From Roseburia sp. (lineage in GTDB: Bacteria > Bacillota_A > Clostridia > Lachnospirales > Lachnospiraceae), in contig DXQT01000012.1 of NCBI GenBank assembly GCA_019411365.1, positions 1-64,000 on the forward strand: 64,000 bases of DNA, written 5' to 3'. Below are positions 24,898 to 34,100 of this stretch, piece by piece. Under the pieces are notes generated by a model, which saw nothing but the letters and a program-made list of their open reading frames with translations, was not told the origin of the DNA and searched no databases. The translations under genes were made by a program, and so were the position numbers. Numbering within the stretch: the first letter of the stretch is position 1; each line of letters starts with the position of its first letter.

Positions 24898-27148
24898 ATT
24901 CATACTTTAATTTCCCTGTAATATGTACTTTTTCGTTGTTGCTTCTGTAGGATAACAAAACCGTTCTGCTTTTCTCATCCCATACAGACTGCAGTTCCAT
25001 GTTTTTCCCGCTTTCTGTATGTGCACATAAATCTTCCGGTTTCCCTGGCAGGCGGATCCTCATATTCACCTGAATGTGATCAATTGCCTTCGCCTCAATA
25101 CTAAGCTGTCCGTTTTCACATGCCATATTTTCAATACGCGCTGCCGTTGCGATAATCCTTACATCTTCTTTTATCTTTTCAAGATCAAACAGCAGCTTTT
25201 CCTGCCCGGGTTCTACCAAAACCCGCTCCACGACCGGATATTTATCTTCATACAGATCCACAAACAGACCCTCTTTTGTATAAACCGATCCCGTATCCGA
25301 TTCCTGCATGGACGCTATCACAATATACGGATCCCTTCTTACCGACAGATAATTGCACATATTCCAGTGATATCCGCCCATCTTAAGTCCTTCCCGGATC
25401 CAGTTGCGGTATTTATCTGCGATCGCTTCATTCACGCTTAACAGCGCAGGAACTTCATTCCATACGAGAACATTTCCCTCTCCGATCCGGTAACATCCAT
25501 TGGCTGGTTCCTTATCCATTCCAAACTCTGCAAAAAGATGTTGTGCAGGCGTGTCGCAGGAAAATTTCTGCCACCATTCCTGTAAATAATTATATGGATC
25601 AAAGTCTTTTCCAATATAAAAAAGTGTGCCTCCCTGTTTTACCCATTCCACCAGTTTGTGATGAAATTCTTCACTTTCCGGTTTCATAAATTCATAACTT
25701 AAGATCAGATACCGATATTTTTTCAGATACTCATCATAGCGGACCATGTGATCAAAATATACCGGCTGTATCGGTAACCCATATTTTAATAATGGCAATG
25801 TCAGACCAAACCAGTCCGGGAATGCGCAGCATTCTTTATACGCATATTCCATTTTTTCCATGGACATAAGGAGCTGACGGTCTTCTTCCTTTTGAAAAAT
25901 AAGATGGTTCATCCAATCTTCCATCCCCGACAGATTGATCTTTCGTCCATGCTGTTCCACATGATCCGGGTATGTCCGTTGGTACATACAGCTATCCGCT
26001 AAAAATACACCGACCGCATCTTTTTCTGTTTCGTCTTCCCCTTTGGTCATATCTCCCAGTGTCTGTATCATACTTGCCAGAAATGTCGCGTAGGTATCCG
26101 GGATATTTTTTGCACCTTCCATATCCTCCGTCGGGATCATCCCCTCCGCAAGACCGACTTTTCTTGGATATCTTCCCTTAAACACCCTGTTTGGCCACGG
26201 ACACACCTCGTAGTGATCCACATCCGACCAGAATAAAGCTGCTGTCAGAGTCTTTTTATATTTATCTGCATACTCTTCCCAGCCATGCTCCGGGTTATCT
26301 TCCACCGGATCCTGTAAAAACCATACTTCCTTATCTGTCCCTTTTACCAGCTCCTGCATGATGCCATACTCTAAATACGCCGTCTCAAATGTTCTGCTCC
26401 TATAATGTCCCCCATATACGTTTCCCGTGCCGCTCGTCCCCGTCCATACCTGTGCGATAAAACCATCCACCTCATCGACATCCAAAAGACGGCTTTCCGG
26501 ACTCATGATCTTCCACTGTGCATAATTTACCAGACTATGCGTCGCCACATAAAAATGGATCTCTTTCCCCGTTTTTCTTCCATACTCTTTGATATTTCTG
26601 CTGAGATGTCTGATAAGCCTTCCATATAAATATGCTTTTAATCTGGAACTGCGGTATTTCGCATTGATATTGGTATGGGGCGGCTCCCAATCCACGCCAT
26701 AATATGCCAGATATTCTTTTTTAAATGCCTCCGAATATCCTCCCGCTTCCCAAAATTCGGGTTCTTCCATATAAATTTCTGTGATCCCTTTATCTATGAG
26801 AGTGCATAAATGTTCCGTTAAATATTGGATAAAAGACAGTGTCGGCACCATATATGGCGTATCGACCCCGTGCAGGATCGGGTTTCCTTTCCGGTCCGTC
26901 TGACATTCATCCCAGTGCTCCTTTCCGTCCCACTTGCCGCACAGATACTCTTTATAATTTCCCCATGCACACCCAAGCATTAAGTGTACCTTATAGCCCC
27001 GCTCCCTATATTGCTGCATCCGGGATTCTAAAGATTCATTCAGACCATAGACCATTACAAAATCTGTCTGAAGGTCAATCTCTGATGACCACGGTTCTAT
27101 TTCCTGAAACCCCGTTTTGATTTCTTCTTTTTCTCTTATAAAAGCCAT
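24893..27148 (-). CDS. Unassigned TIM-barrel glycosidase-like protein (distantly GH42-like), 751 residues
   Basis: I cannot place this in a known family. The first 400 residues look like a (beta/alpha)8 barrel: strand ends include HLMLGCAWGNY, ITEIYMEEPEFW (Glu pair near residue 128, a plausible acid/base), IHFYVATHS, VDGFIAQVWTG and EVWFLQDPVEDNP. Residues 450-560 resemble the glutamine-amidotransferase-like trimerisation domain of GH42 beta-galactosidases (YRYLILSYEFM, WVKQGGTLFYIG). The end is a beta-sandwich. There is no signal peptide. It starts 15 bases after the gene for the similar protein at 27164-29275, so the two probably act together on imported glycan. ATG 27148 follows AGGTG. 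Confidence 0.6.
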   Translation of the reverse strand: MAFIREKEEIKTGFQEIEPWSSEIDLQTDFVMVYGLNESLESRMQQYRERGYKVHLMLGCAWGNYKEYLCGKWDGKEHWDECQTDRKGNPILHGVDTPYMVPTLSFIQYLTEHLCTLIDKGITEIYMEEPEFWEAGGYSEAFKKEYLAYYGVDWEPPHTNINAKYRSSRLKAYLYGRLIRHLSRNIKEYGRKTGKEIHFYVATHSLVNYAQWKIMSPESRLLDVDEVDGFIAQVWTGTSGTGNVYGGHYRSRTFETAYLEYGIMQELVKGTDKEVWFLQDPVEDNPEHGWEEYADKYKKTLTAALFWSDVDHYEVCPWPNRVFKGRYPRKVGLAEGMIPTEDMEGAKNIPDTYATFLASMIQTLGDMTKGEDETEKDAVGVFLADSCMYQRTYPDHVEQHGRKINLSGMEDWMNHLIFQKEEDRQLLMSMEKMEYAYKECCAFPDWFGLTLPLLKYGLPIQPVYFDHMVRYDEYLKKYRYLILSYEFMKPESEEFHHKLVEWVKQGGTLFYIGKDFDPYNYLQEWWQKFSCDTPAQHLFAEFGMDKEPANGCYRIGEGNVLVWNEVPALLSVNEAIADKYRNWIREGLKMGGYHWNMCNYLSVRRDPYIVIASMQESDTGSVYTKEGLFVDLYEDKYPVVERVLVEPGQEKLLFDLEKIKEDVRIIATAARIENMACENGQLSIEAKAIDHIQVNMRIRLPGKPEDLCAHTESGKNMELQSVWDEKSRTVLLSYRSNNEKVHITGKLKYES

Positions 27149-27163
27149 ACTTTCACCTGCTCT

Positions 27164-29275
27164 TTATTCACGCTCGACCCATACCGCGGAATGTGGCAAT
27201 AACACGGTATCATTCACTGGATTTGTAAATTTCCGGTTTCCTTTTAAATTTCCAATATCATACGGTGTTGACCGATGGTTTACCAAAACCATTCCCGTCT
27301 CAAACACACCTGTTTCAATGCCTCTTTCACAGATTCCTGAAACAGGTTTTCCACATACCCCTAACAGATCTTCCAACAATGTACTTCTTGCCTGAATGAT
27401 CGGATACATTTCTTTATTTCTCTGTTCATATGGTACATGTGGTATATTTTTTGCCACATAAGAAGCACCTAACTGCACTCCGCAGGAAATAACCTTTCCT
27501 TTTTCAATTTCCTGCATAACAATACATTTGCCCGCATCGTCTGCATACGCACTGATACATCTGCCTGTCTCATATCTCTGGAATTCACAGCCCTGTGGAA
27601 TGATAGGCTTTTGATATATGTACGGTGTTTTTTCACATGGGATGCCCTGGATGCCAAAACAGTTTTTACTTAACCCACAGTCTGGTCCATGTATCACGAC
27701 TCCCCCATTTGTTACCCATTCCCGGATCATTTTTTCCATGTCTGTGTGTTCTTCTGCAAAATAACAGTCATTGGATGGAACGATCAGCATTTTATAGTCG
27801 TTTAATTTATTCTCTAAAATATCATAATAGCTGATGACATCCGTCTGATACCCAAGATCACAGCATATTTCATACCACCCCAGCATATCCAGCCGGCGGA
27901 TCTCATTATTTTCCACATCAAACGGTTCATAATCTGACATCTCAGATGGAAAAAGTATTGCGATCTCTTTGTATTTACTTTTTCCCCTTTTTGGAATCAC
28001 TTCTGCACACCAGGTATTTCCCCTTCTCAGTGAATCTAAAAAGTCATCTTCCATGCGGTTTAGCACACCGCCATCATCAAGTCCGTTCATCCCATAGGAA
28101 GTGTAGCCATCTACCCCGCACGCGGTCATGGTGCCCACAATTTCTTCCGGCGTTAAAAATGCATACAGATCCCGGTAAATATAACGTCCCCAATAGATAC
28201 CGCCGATACATTCTTTTCCTTCATTCATCACGCGCATCATACTGTGCTGGCAGGAAGTGACATAGGCATCCGGACTCGCATCCGGTCTTGCCGGAACTGT
28301 TATGAAATGGCAGGAATCCACATAAGGACTGATCGCATACATATCGATCCCCCGCATTGCAGTATCCCACAATTCACTGTAATCCGGATTGTCACTGTCA
28401 CATTGTTTCTGGCTGTACACATTTAAAAAATATCCCCACTGCGACAGATCCGGACAAAGGAATAATTCCGGGTGGTCTTTTTTGAGGCGTGTCTGCATAT
28501 CTTTAAAGTACAGCCGCAGTTCTTCTATTTTCCAGGACATGTTATCTTTCCATATCCAGAACTTCTTTGTTCTTTTTTTGATATCCTCTCCGGTATAACA
28601 GCTTCCCTCTCCATAAATCACAGAATACCAGTAATCCTCTGGTTTTAACTGCTTAAAATCATCGATATCCAGATCGTACCTCTCATTGAATAACGATATA
28701 TTGTTTTTATATTTCTCTTTTAAAAATTTCTGATAGCGTTCTATTCCATCCTGGTCAAAACTTGGCGCTGCAATCGGATCCCACATCGTACATGTTGGAA
28801 GGACCTGTTTTTGTCCCAACTGGCAGGTGGTACAGCCCTCCCCGTACATTTGAAGGATCTGGTCTACATGCTCTGCCATCGTTTCTCTCGCAGTATCTGA
28901 CCAATACTTGTACCATTTTCCACCTTTTTGATCTATTGTCACGACCTCTTCCCCAAATACAGGTGGACTGAAACGGATATGCGGGTACAAATTATCGCCA
29001 TTTAAATATAACACCAGGAAATTATACGTTAATCCATGTCTTAATGCAGACTGCCCCATATATTCCTGCATTTTTACATATTGGCTCCGCTCTCCGGTTT
29101 TATAACGTTCCCTGAAATCTTCCCAGTCTTTTGTGTCAAACATAACGCTGTTATAACCAAGCTTTTTGATCAGCTCCATCGTCTCATCCACAAAATCCGG
29201 ATCGTCATATCCCGGACTGTAAAAATTTCCAAATATTACATTAATATATGGTTTTCCCGAATTTGTCTCTATCAT
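27164..29275 (-). CDS. Unassigned GH42-like TIM-barrel protein, 703 residues
   Basis: The overall order matches GH42-like clan-A enzymes: barrel (about 1-400), amidotransferase-like trimerisation domain (about 430-600; YKEIAILFPSEMSDYEPF, YKMLIVPSND, WVTNGGVVIHGPD) and a small C-terminal beta domain. The segment YQKFLKEKYKNNISLFNERY is like the GH42 region where the acid/base Glu lies, but the usual N-E pair is not obvious. There is no signal peptide, so it acts inside the cell. It lies between GH130 and its relative at 24893-27148. GH42 enzymes act on beta-galactosides; the related GH164 acts on beta-mannosides, so beta-mannose or another core sugar is possible. ATG 29275 follows GGAG. Confidence 0.6.
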   Translation of the reverse strand: MIETNSGKPYINVIFGNFYSPGYDDPDFVDETMELIKKLGYNSVMFDTKDWEDFRERYKTGERSQYVKMQEYMGQSALRHGLTYNFLVLYLNGDNLYPHIRFSPPVFGEEVVTIDQKGGKWYKYWSDTARETMAEHVDQILQMYGEGCTTCQLGQKQVLPTCTMWDPIAAPSFDQDGIERYQKFLKEKYKNNISLFNERYDLDIDDFKQLKPEDYWYSVIYGEGSCYTGEDIKKRTKKFWIWKDNMSWKIEELRLYFKDMQTRLKKDHPELFLCPDLSQWGYFLNVYSQKQCDSDNPDYSELWDTAMRGIDMYAISPYVDSCHFITVPARPDASPDAYVTSCQHSMMRVMNEGKECIGGIYWGRYIYRDLYAFLTPEEIVGTMTACGVDGYTSYGMNGLDDGGVLNRMEDDFLDSLRRGNTWCAEVIPKRGKSKYKEIAILFPSEMSDYEPFDVENNEIRRLDMLGWYEICCDLGYQTDVISYYDILENKLNDYKMLIVPSNDCYFAEEHTDMEKMIREWVTNGGVVIHGPDCGLSKNCFGIQGIPCEKTPYIYQKPIIPQGCEFQRYETGRCISAYADDAGKCIVMQEIEKGKVISCGVQLGASYVAKNIPHVPYEQRNKEMYPIIQARSTLLEDLLGVCGKPVSGICERGIETGVFETGMVLVNHRSTPYDIGNLKGNRKFTNPVNDTVLLPHSAVWVERE

Positions 29276-29314
29276 TCTTTTCTCCCACTGCTGTTTCCGA
29301 AATTTTTTGCAAAA

Positions 29315-29361
29315 ACAGAGCTGTCACAAATAATAATATTATTATTTTGTAACAACTCCGT
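29315..29361 (-). terminator. Hairpin between GH130 and the 703-residue protein gene
   Basis: A long imperfect stem, rich in AATAAT/ATTATT with an outer GAG.TGT.ACA part, spans the gap; on the minus strand it is followed by GTTTTTGC. It may work as a partial terminator within the operon. Confidence 0.45.
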
Positions 29362-29367
29362 TTTTTA

Positions 29368-30354
29368 TTACATACTTTCCATGCTTTCCATTAATTCATT
29401 TACTGTCGTAAACGCAAGTCCTGTAACTGTATCTGCACAGCCATAGTAAATTGCAATTCTTCCTGTTTCTGCGTCCGTAAGCGCAGCACACGGAAATACG
29501 ACATTCGGAACATCTCCCATACACTCATAAATTTCATGTGGTGCCAGAATATAATTTTTTGTCCGCTTTAAGACTTTCCATGGTTGTTCCAGATCTAACA
29601 GTGCACAGCCCATACGGTATACAAAACCGTTACAGGTGTTGATAACACCGTGGTAGATCACAAGCCATCCTTCTTCTGTCTCGATCGGGATACAGCCTGC
29701 ACCAATTTTGGTTGACTGCCATGCCGACTCATCCCCTTTGATGGTTCCCATAACATATCTATGGACACCCCAGTGTTTCATATCAGGACTTTCACTGACG
29801 AAGATATCTCCAAACGGCGTATGTCCATTATCACTTGGACGGCTTAACATATAGTAGTTTCCATTGATCTTTCTCGGAAAAAGAACTCCATTTCTGTTAA
29901 ATGGCAAAAATGCATTTTCCAACTGATAAAACGTTTTAAAATCAAATGTATAACCTACCCCGATCGTTGGATATCCATGATATCCATTACACCAGGTGAT
30001 ATAATAGCGGTCCTCTATAAAACATACTCTCGGATCATATCTGTAATCTCTTTTTCCAATCTCTTCATCATCACAGTGGAATACGATCGGATCATCCGAA
30101 ATATCCCAATGGATCCCGTCTTTACTAAACCCTGCAAAGATATCCATACTGATCGATCTGCTGTCGCAGCGGAATACTCCTGCATATCCATCTTCAAACG
30201 GAACGACCGCACTGTTAAAAATGCTGTTTGAATTTCTGGTTGCAAAGCGATCAATGATTGGATTTGCTTTATATCTCCATACAGGAAGTTTATCGTTTTC
30301 GTCCTTGTCTTGCCATGGCATATCCGGCAATGTTTTTCCTACTATTTTGCTCAT
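29368..30354 (-). CDS. GH130 beta-mannoside phosphorylase, probably beta-1,4-mannosyl-N-acetylglucosamine type
   Basis: A 328-residue five-bladed propeller enzyme. Blade motifs include [11 protein letters not shown] near the start, [39 protein letters not shown] and [10 protein letters not shown] near the end, with the proton-donor Asp region in the DPR block. GH130 phosphorylases attack beta-1,4-mannosides with inorganic phosphate, giving mannose 1-phosphate. The neighbouring GH85, GH38 and GH125 genes favour Man-beta-1,4-GlcNAc, the core left by N-glycan digestion, but Man-Glc or mannan oligosaccharide activity cannot be excluded by sequence alone. ATG 30354 lies 14 bases after the binding-protein gene. 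Confidence 0.88.
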   Translation of the reverse strand: MSKIVGKTLPDMPWQDKDENDKLPVWRYKANPIIDRFATRNSNSIFNSAVVPFEDGYAGVFRCDSRSISMDIFAGFSKDGIHWDISDDPIVFHCDDEEIGKRDYRYDPRVCFIEDRYYITWCNGYHGYPTIGVGYTFDFKTFYQLENAFLPFNRNGVLFPRKINGNYYMLSRPSDNGHTPFGDIFVSESPDMKHWGVHRYVMGTIKGDESAWQSTKIGAGCIPIETEEGWLVIYHGVINTCNGFVYRMGCALLDLEQPWKVLKRTKNYILAPHEIYECMGDVPNVVFPCAALTDAETGRIAIYYGCADTVTGLAFTTVNELMESMESM

Positions 30355-30368
30355 ACTTACTGTTCTTC

Positions 30369-31832
30369 CTACTGTTTATTTGCTAAAAATTCATCAATTT
30401 GTGACTGTGCCTCATCTAAGACATCCTGGAATCCTGCATTCATTAATTCCTCTTTGATTTCCGGAACTGCTTCCTTCGGATCTCTTACACCTGTGAGAAC
30501 TTCACTCTTGTAACGTAACCATACTTCTGTACAGTTTGATAACTGATCCTCAATGTTTGATGTATCAAATGTAAATCCTAACAGAACAGATGGAACTGCA
30601 TTTTCATTTAACTCTTTCACTTCATCCCACTGATTTACAGTGTCTGTATCCTGCTGTGTAACGGTAAAGAATGTTCCCTGTGTATAACCTGCCATTGTCC
30701 AGTCTTCATTGAGTTTGTGAACTTTATTGTCATCTGTGTACTCAAAGTTTACTCCCTCTTCTCCATAGTAGAACATATCTCTAAGAGTCGTATCTGTATT
30801 TACAAGATCTAAGAACTGTAAACATTTCTCAGGATATTTTGTATTTGCAGAGATCATGTTAATAGAACCGCGAACTGTATCATTGGATAAAATTGTATCG
30901 CCAACCTTGGCAACCTCAACTTCTTTTCCCATCTGTGGTCCCCAGGATGTCTGTGCTGCGGTAGACCATCCCTGTGCTACTCTCCATACATTATATACAC
31001 GGCCTTCAGCAAGTGTTGATGCATCCGGATTGATAATACCATCCTGATACCACTCATGAATGGTCTCTAACTCTGAATAAATATCATCCTGTTCCAGTGT
31101 ATAACATACTTTCGCATCTTTATCATTGTACTTTACACCAAGTGCCTGGCATCCGGCACCTAACTGATCATAAGTATCAAAGATATAATACAGACCATCA
31201 TTCTTTACATAAACCGGATAATCATTGGTATCACTTTTGATCTGCTTAAAGGTATCTGTCAGGGAAGATATGTCTGTCATAGATTCAATATCAAGATTAT
31301 ACTTGTCTACGATCTCCTTATCCCAGATCGCATAATTGGATAATGAGCTGTCTTTGTATGTCGGAACTGCATAAATCTTTCCATCGATCGCTACTGCATC
31401 CCAATAGTCACTTGGCATAAGTTCCTTCAAGCCCGGCATATTATCATCAATCAGATCTGTAATGTCATAGTAAGCTCCGAGTTTTGTATCAGATGTATAA
31501 ACATTTCCGTTACCGAAAATAATGTCATAATCTTCATTTGTACTGATAATGATATTTCTACGGTTATCCCAGTCTCCCCAGGCAACTACTTCCATATCAA
31601 TATTTACACCAATTTTTTCGCCGACATAATCATTTACTTTCTTTACCCAGGAATCATAGTTATCCGGCATTCCACTTCCAATTGTGACCCACTTTAAAGT
31701 AACGATATCATTACTTTTGGCATCTGAAGTGCTGGCATTTCCCTGGCTTCCCGAATTACTTCCACAACCTGCGAATAATCCTGCGGTCATCATTGCTGCA
31801 AGCCCCAATGACACAATTCTCTTTTTCATCAT
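30369..31832 (-). CDS. Extracellular solute-binding lipoprotein for oligosaccharides
   Basis: A 487-residue protein with a signal peptide and lipobox LFAGCG (Cys near residue 23). It is of the LplA/YtcQ type, which serves the two-permease LplB/LplC importers; [15 protein letters not shown] opens the mature fold, and Trp and Tyr residues typical of sugar sites are frequent. The two permeases are upstream in the same operon and a cytoplasmic GH130 follows, so it probably captures the Man(n)GlcNAc made by the secreted GH85. Start at ATG 31832 with AGGAGG eight bases before. Confidence 0.9.
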   Translation of the reverse strand: MMKKRIVSLGLAAMMTAGLFAGCGSNSGSQGNASTSDAKSNDIVTLKWVTIGSGMPDNYDSWVKKVNDYVGEKIGVNIDMEVVAWGDWDNRRNIIISTNEDYDIIFGNGNVYTSDTKLGAYYDITDLIDDNMPGLKELMPSDYWDAVAIDGKIYAVPTYKDSSLSNYAIWDKEIVDKYNLDIESMTDISSLTDTFKQIKSDTNDYPVYVKNDGLYYIFDTYDQLGAGCQALGVKYNDKDAKVCYTLEQDDIYSELETIHEWYQDGIINPDASTLAEGRVYNVWRVAQGWSTAAQTSWGPQMGKEVEVAKVGDTILSNDTVRGSINMISANTKYPEKCLQFLDLVNTDTTLRDMFYYGEEGVNFEYTDDNKVHKLNEDWTMAGYTQGTFFTVTQQDTDTVNQWDEVKELNENAVPSVLLGFTFDTSNIEDQLSNCTEVWLRYKSEVLTGVRDPKEAVPEIKEELMNAGFQDVLDEAQSQIDEFLANKQ

Positions 31833-31879
31833 AAAATTTTCCTCCTAAATCTGATATCTCTTATTTTATTTACACGGTA

Positions 31880-32797
31880 TCATCCTTTTACAGAGCCGAT
31901 GGTCAGACCTGAAATAAAATACTTCTGGAAAAATGGATATACACATGCAATAGGAACCACGATAATAATAGCGATCGCCATTCTCACACTCTCTGTCGGC
32001 ATACTTGCTTTATACTGCTGCAATGAAAGTCCACCATATGGATTGTTCGCTATATACTCAATATTGTTCTGGATATTATTCAGCATAGACTGTAATGTCT
32101 GCAAATTTTTGTCTGAAATATATAAGGATGCCTGAAACCAGTCATTCCAATATCCAAATGCTGCGAACAGTGCGATCGTTGCAATGATCGGCTTTGAAAT
32201 CGGTAAAATGATCTGTGCAAAAATTCGAAGCTGTCCTGCGCCATCAATTTTTGCCGATTCCACGATGGAATCAGGAATCGTCGTTTTAAAAAAGGTTTTA
32301 CAGATCACAATATTAAATGGCGATACCGCAAGCGGCAGGATCAATGCCCAGATAGAATTTCTCAAATGCAGGATATTTGTATTAACAACGTATCCAGCGA
32401 GCATACCACCGTTGAAAATCATCGGGATAAAAATCACCCAGGTATAAAAACTTTTCAGTTTATAAGTATTTCTTGAAACAACATATCCCATCGTCGTTGT
32501 CAGCAGTACTGACAAAATAATACCAAGCGCAGTAACTAGAATGGAAATGAATGTTGCATGTAAAATAGTTCCTCTTTCATTCCACAGGAACTGATATGCC
32601 GCTGCCGAAAGTTCCTGTGGTATTAACTGATACCCATTTTTCTGTATTGATGTCTCACTCGAAATAGAGATAGAAAACACAAATACGATCGGAAAAATAC
32701 ACAGCGCTGATAATATAATAAAAATGATATTAAAAAGAACATTCGTGCTTTTTTTAATCTGATTAAGTTCTTTTTCTTTTCTTAACTTCTGTGCCAT
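31880..32797 (-). CDS. Carbohydrate ABC permease, LplC/YtcP type
   Basis: A 305-residue, six-span inner-membrane subunit. The cytoplasmic coupling loop is VESAKIDGAGQLRIFAQIIL with the conserved ExxxxDGA and following hydrophobic run; IFPIVFVFSISISSE is the first span. It pairs with the permease encoded 12 bases upstream. ATG 32797 follows GGGGG. No ATPase lies in the locus; such importers often share an MsmX-type ATPase encoded elsewhere. Confidence 0.92.
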   Translation of the reverse strand: MAQKLRKEKELNQIKKSTNVLFNIIFIILSALCIFPIVFVFSISISSETSIQKNGYQLIPQELSAAAYQFLWNERGTILHATFISILVTALGIILSVLLTTTMGYVVSRNTYKLKSFYTWVIFIPMIFNGGMLAGYVVNTNILHLRNSIWALILPLAVSPFNIVICKTFFKTTIPDSIVESAKIDGAGQLRIFAQIILPISKPIIATIALFAAFGYWNDWFQASLYISDKNLQTLQSMLNNIQNNIEYIANNPYGGLSLQQYKASMPTESVRMAIAIIIVVPIACVYPFFQKYFISGLTIGSVKG

Positions 32798-32809
32798 ATT
32801 GCTATCCCC

Positions 32810-33763
32810 CTATATAATCGCGCTGTCTTCATCAACTTTTTTCACCAGCCAGTTTGTAAGTAAAATGGTTGCACAACAGCATACAGATTGGAAAAATGAA
32901 GCCGCTGCTGTTTTTCCAATTGGAGCACTCGACTGGATCGCTTTGTAAATATATGTATCAAATGTAGATGCAACATTATACAAGGACGCTGGTATTCCAC
33001 CTGTTGCCTGATAAAACAGACCAAAATCAGAATAGAAGATTTTTCCTGCATCCAGGATCAGCATCATGATCAGAACGGGTTTGATGCATGGCATTGTGAT
33101 ATGTTTTGTCTGCTGCCATTTGGTTGCACCGTCCATAACTGCCGCTTCATACAGAGACGGATCAATTCCGGTGATCGTTGCCAGGTAGATGACCATTCCA
33201 TATCCCATGCCTTTCCAGATCCTTAAAAAGGTAAGGATAAACGGCCAGTATTTCGGTTCCTGATACCACATGATCTTTGTTCCACCAAGTGCAACAATGA
33301 TATTGTTTAAATAACCTTTTTCCGGTGTTAATACTGCATAAACAATATAACTGATCACAACCCATGACATAAAGTATGGGAAAAACATCATCGTCTGATA
33401 TGCTTTTGATGCCAATTTATTCCGCAAGTTGCTTAACATCAACGCAAATCCTACTGCAACAGCCGCTCCTAGTGCAATAAACACCAGATTGTAAACAATT
33501 GTATTTCTCAATAACATCCAAAAGGCATTTGATTTAAAGAAATATGTGAAATTAGACCAGCCTACCCAGTCACTGTGAAGCAGATTATATATAAATCCAT
33601 GCCCCGGACTCAATTTGTAATCTTTAAATGCAATGATAATTCCAAACATTGGAAGGTAAGAAAACAATACAAACCATATAAAAGTTGGAAGAGAAATCAG
33701 TGTTAAATCCGTATCATCTCTTGTCCAACGTCTTTTTCCCTTCTTTTTCTTTATCTCTTTCAT
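32810..33763 (-). CDS. Carbohydrate ABC permease, LplB/YteP type
   Basis: A 317-residue, six-span subunit. The N-terminus is Lys-rich, then LTLISLPTFIWFVLFSYLPM and GIIIAFKDYKL, typical of the LplB group. The coupling loop is YEAAVMDGATKWQQTKHITM. It is first in the ten-gene run that ends with GH20 at 16255. ATG 33763 follows AAGGAGGAG. A consensus promoter lies about 40-70 bases upstream. Confidence 0.92.
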   Translation of the reverse strand: MKEIKKKKGKRRWTRDDTDLTLISLPTFIWFVLFSYLPMFGIIIAFKDYKLSPGHGFIYNLLHSDWVGWSNFTYFFKSNAFWMLLRNTIVYNLVFIALGAAVAVGFALMLSNLRNKLASKAYQTMMFFPYFMSWVVISYIVYAVLTPEKGYLNNIIVALGGTKIMWYQEPKYWPFILTFLRIWKGMGYGMVIYLATITGIDPSLYEAAVMDGATKWQQTKHITMPCIKPVLIMMLILDAGKIFYSDFGLFYQATGGIPASLYNVASTFDTYIYKAIQSSAPIGKTAAASFFQSVCCCATILLTNWLVKKVDEDSAII

Positions 33764-33803
33764 CAGTCTCCTCCTTTACTTTTGTTTCCCTGTTTATAAA
33801 CAA

Positions 33804-33832
33804 ATATTAACTTTTATTTTATATTTTGTCAA
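33804..33832 (-). promoter_or_regulatory. Consensus promoter of the glycan transport and degradation run
   Basis: On the minus strand TTGACA (33832-33827) and TAATAT (33809-33804) have a 17-base spacer. GTTAATA-like half sites that resemble the LacI-type motifs nearby overlap both boxes. Confidence 0.75.
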
Positions 33833-33951
33833 TAATTTTATTAACTTTTTTATCCATTTGTCGTCACTTTTGTTGTTCTTAATATATTTTTGTGTAGTAT
33901 TTTGTGCATTTCGACCATTTTCCAGTTGTTTTTCATTAATCAAACCGCCTC

Positions 33952-33969
33952 TTGTTAACATTTGTTAAT
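33952..33969. promoter_or_regulatory. Candidate LacI-family operator in the lacI/permease intergenic region
   Basis: TTGTTAACATTTGTTAAT here is, on the other strand, nearly the same as the 18-base site at 35447-35464 before the GH85 gene (ATTAACAAATG.TAACA shared). It lies directly upstream of the lacI -35 box. The remaining parts of 33764-34100 are AT-rich with no gene. Confidence 0.5.
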
Positions 33970-33976
33970 TTTTTTA

Positions 33977-34006
33977 TTGCAAACATGTTCCCTTTAATGC
34001 TATACT
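33977..34006 (+). promoter_or_regulatory. Promoter of the LacI-family regulator gene
   Basis: TTGCAA at 33977-33982 and TATACT at 34001-34006 have an 18-base spacer, about 95 bases before the start codon. Confidence 0.5.
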
Positions 34007-34100
34007 GTGTTTATAATTTTAAACTACACACTTATCTTTTATTGAGGCAACGACATATTCAGCTATTTGTACTATAAATCTAAAAAGGAGTGTTTTTACT

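Noticed and set aside
16255..33763. Interpretation as a plant mannan or xylan locus
   Set aside because: There is no endo-acting mannanase, esterase or alpha-galactosidase in this run; GH38, GH125 and GH85 point to N-glycans. The GH26 at 57115 is a separate transcription unit.
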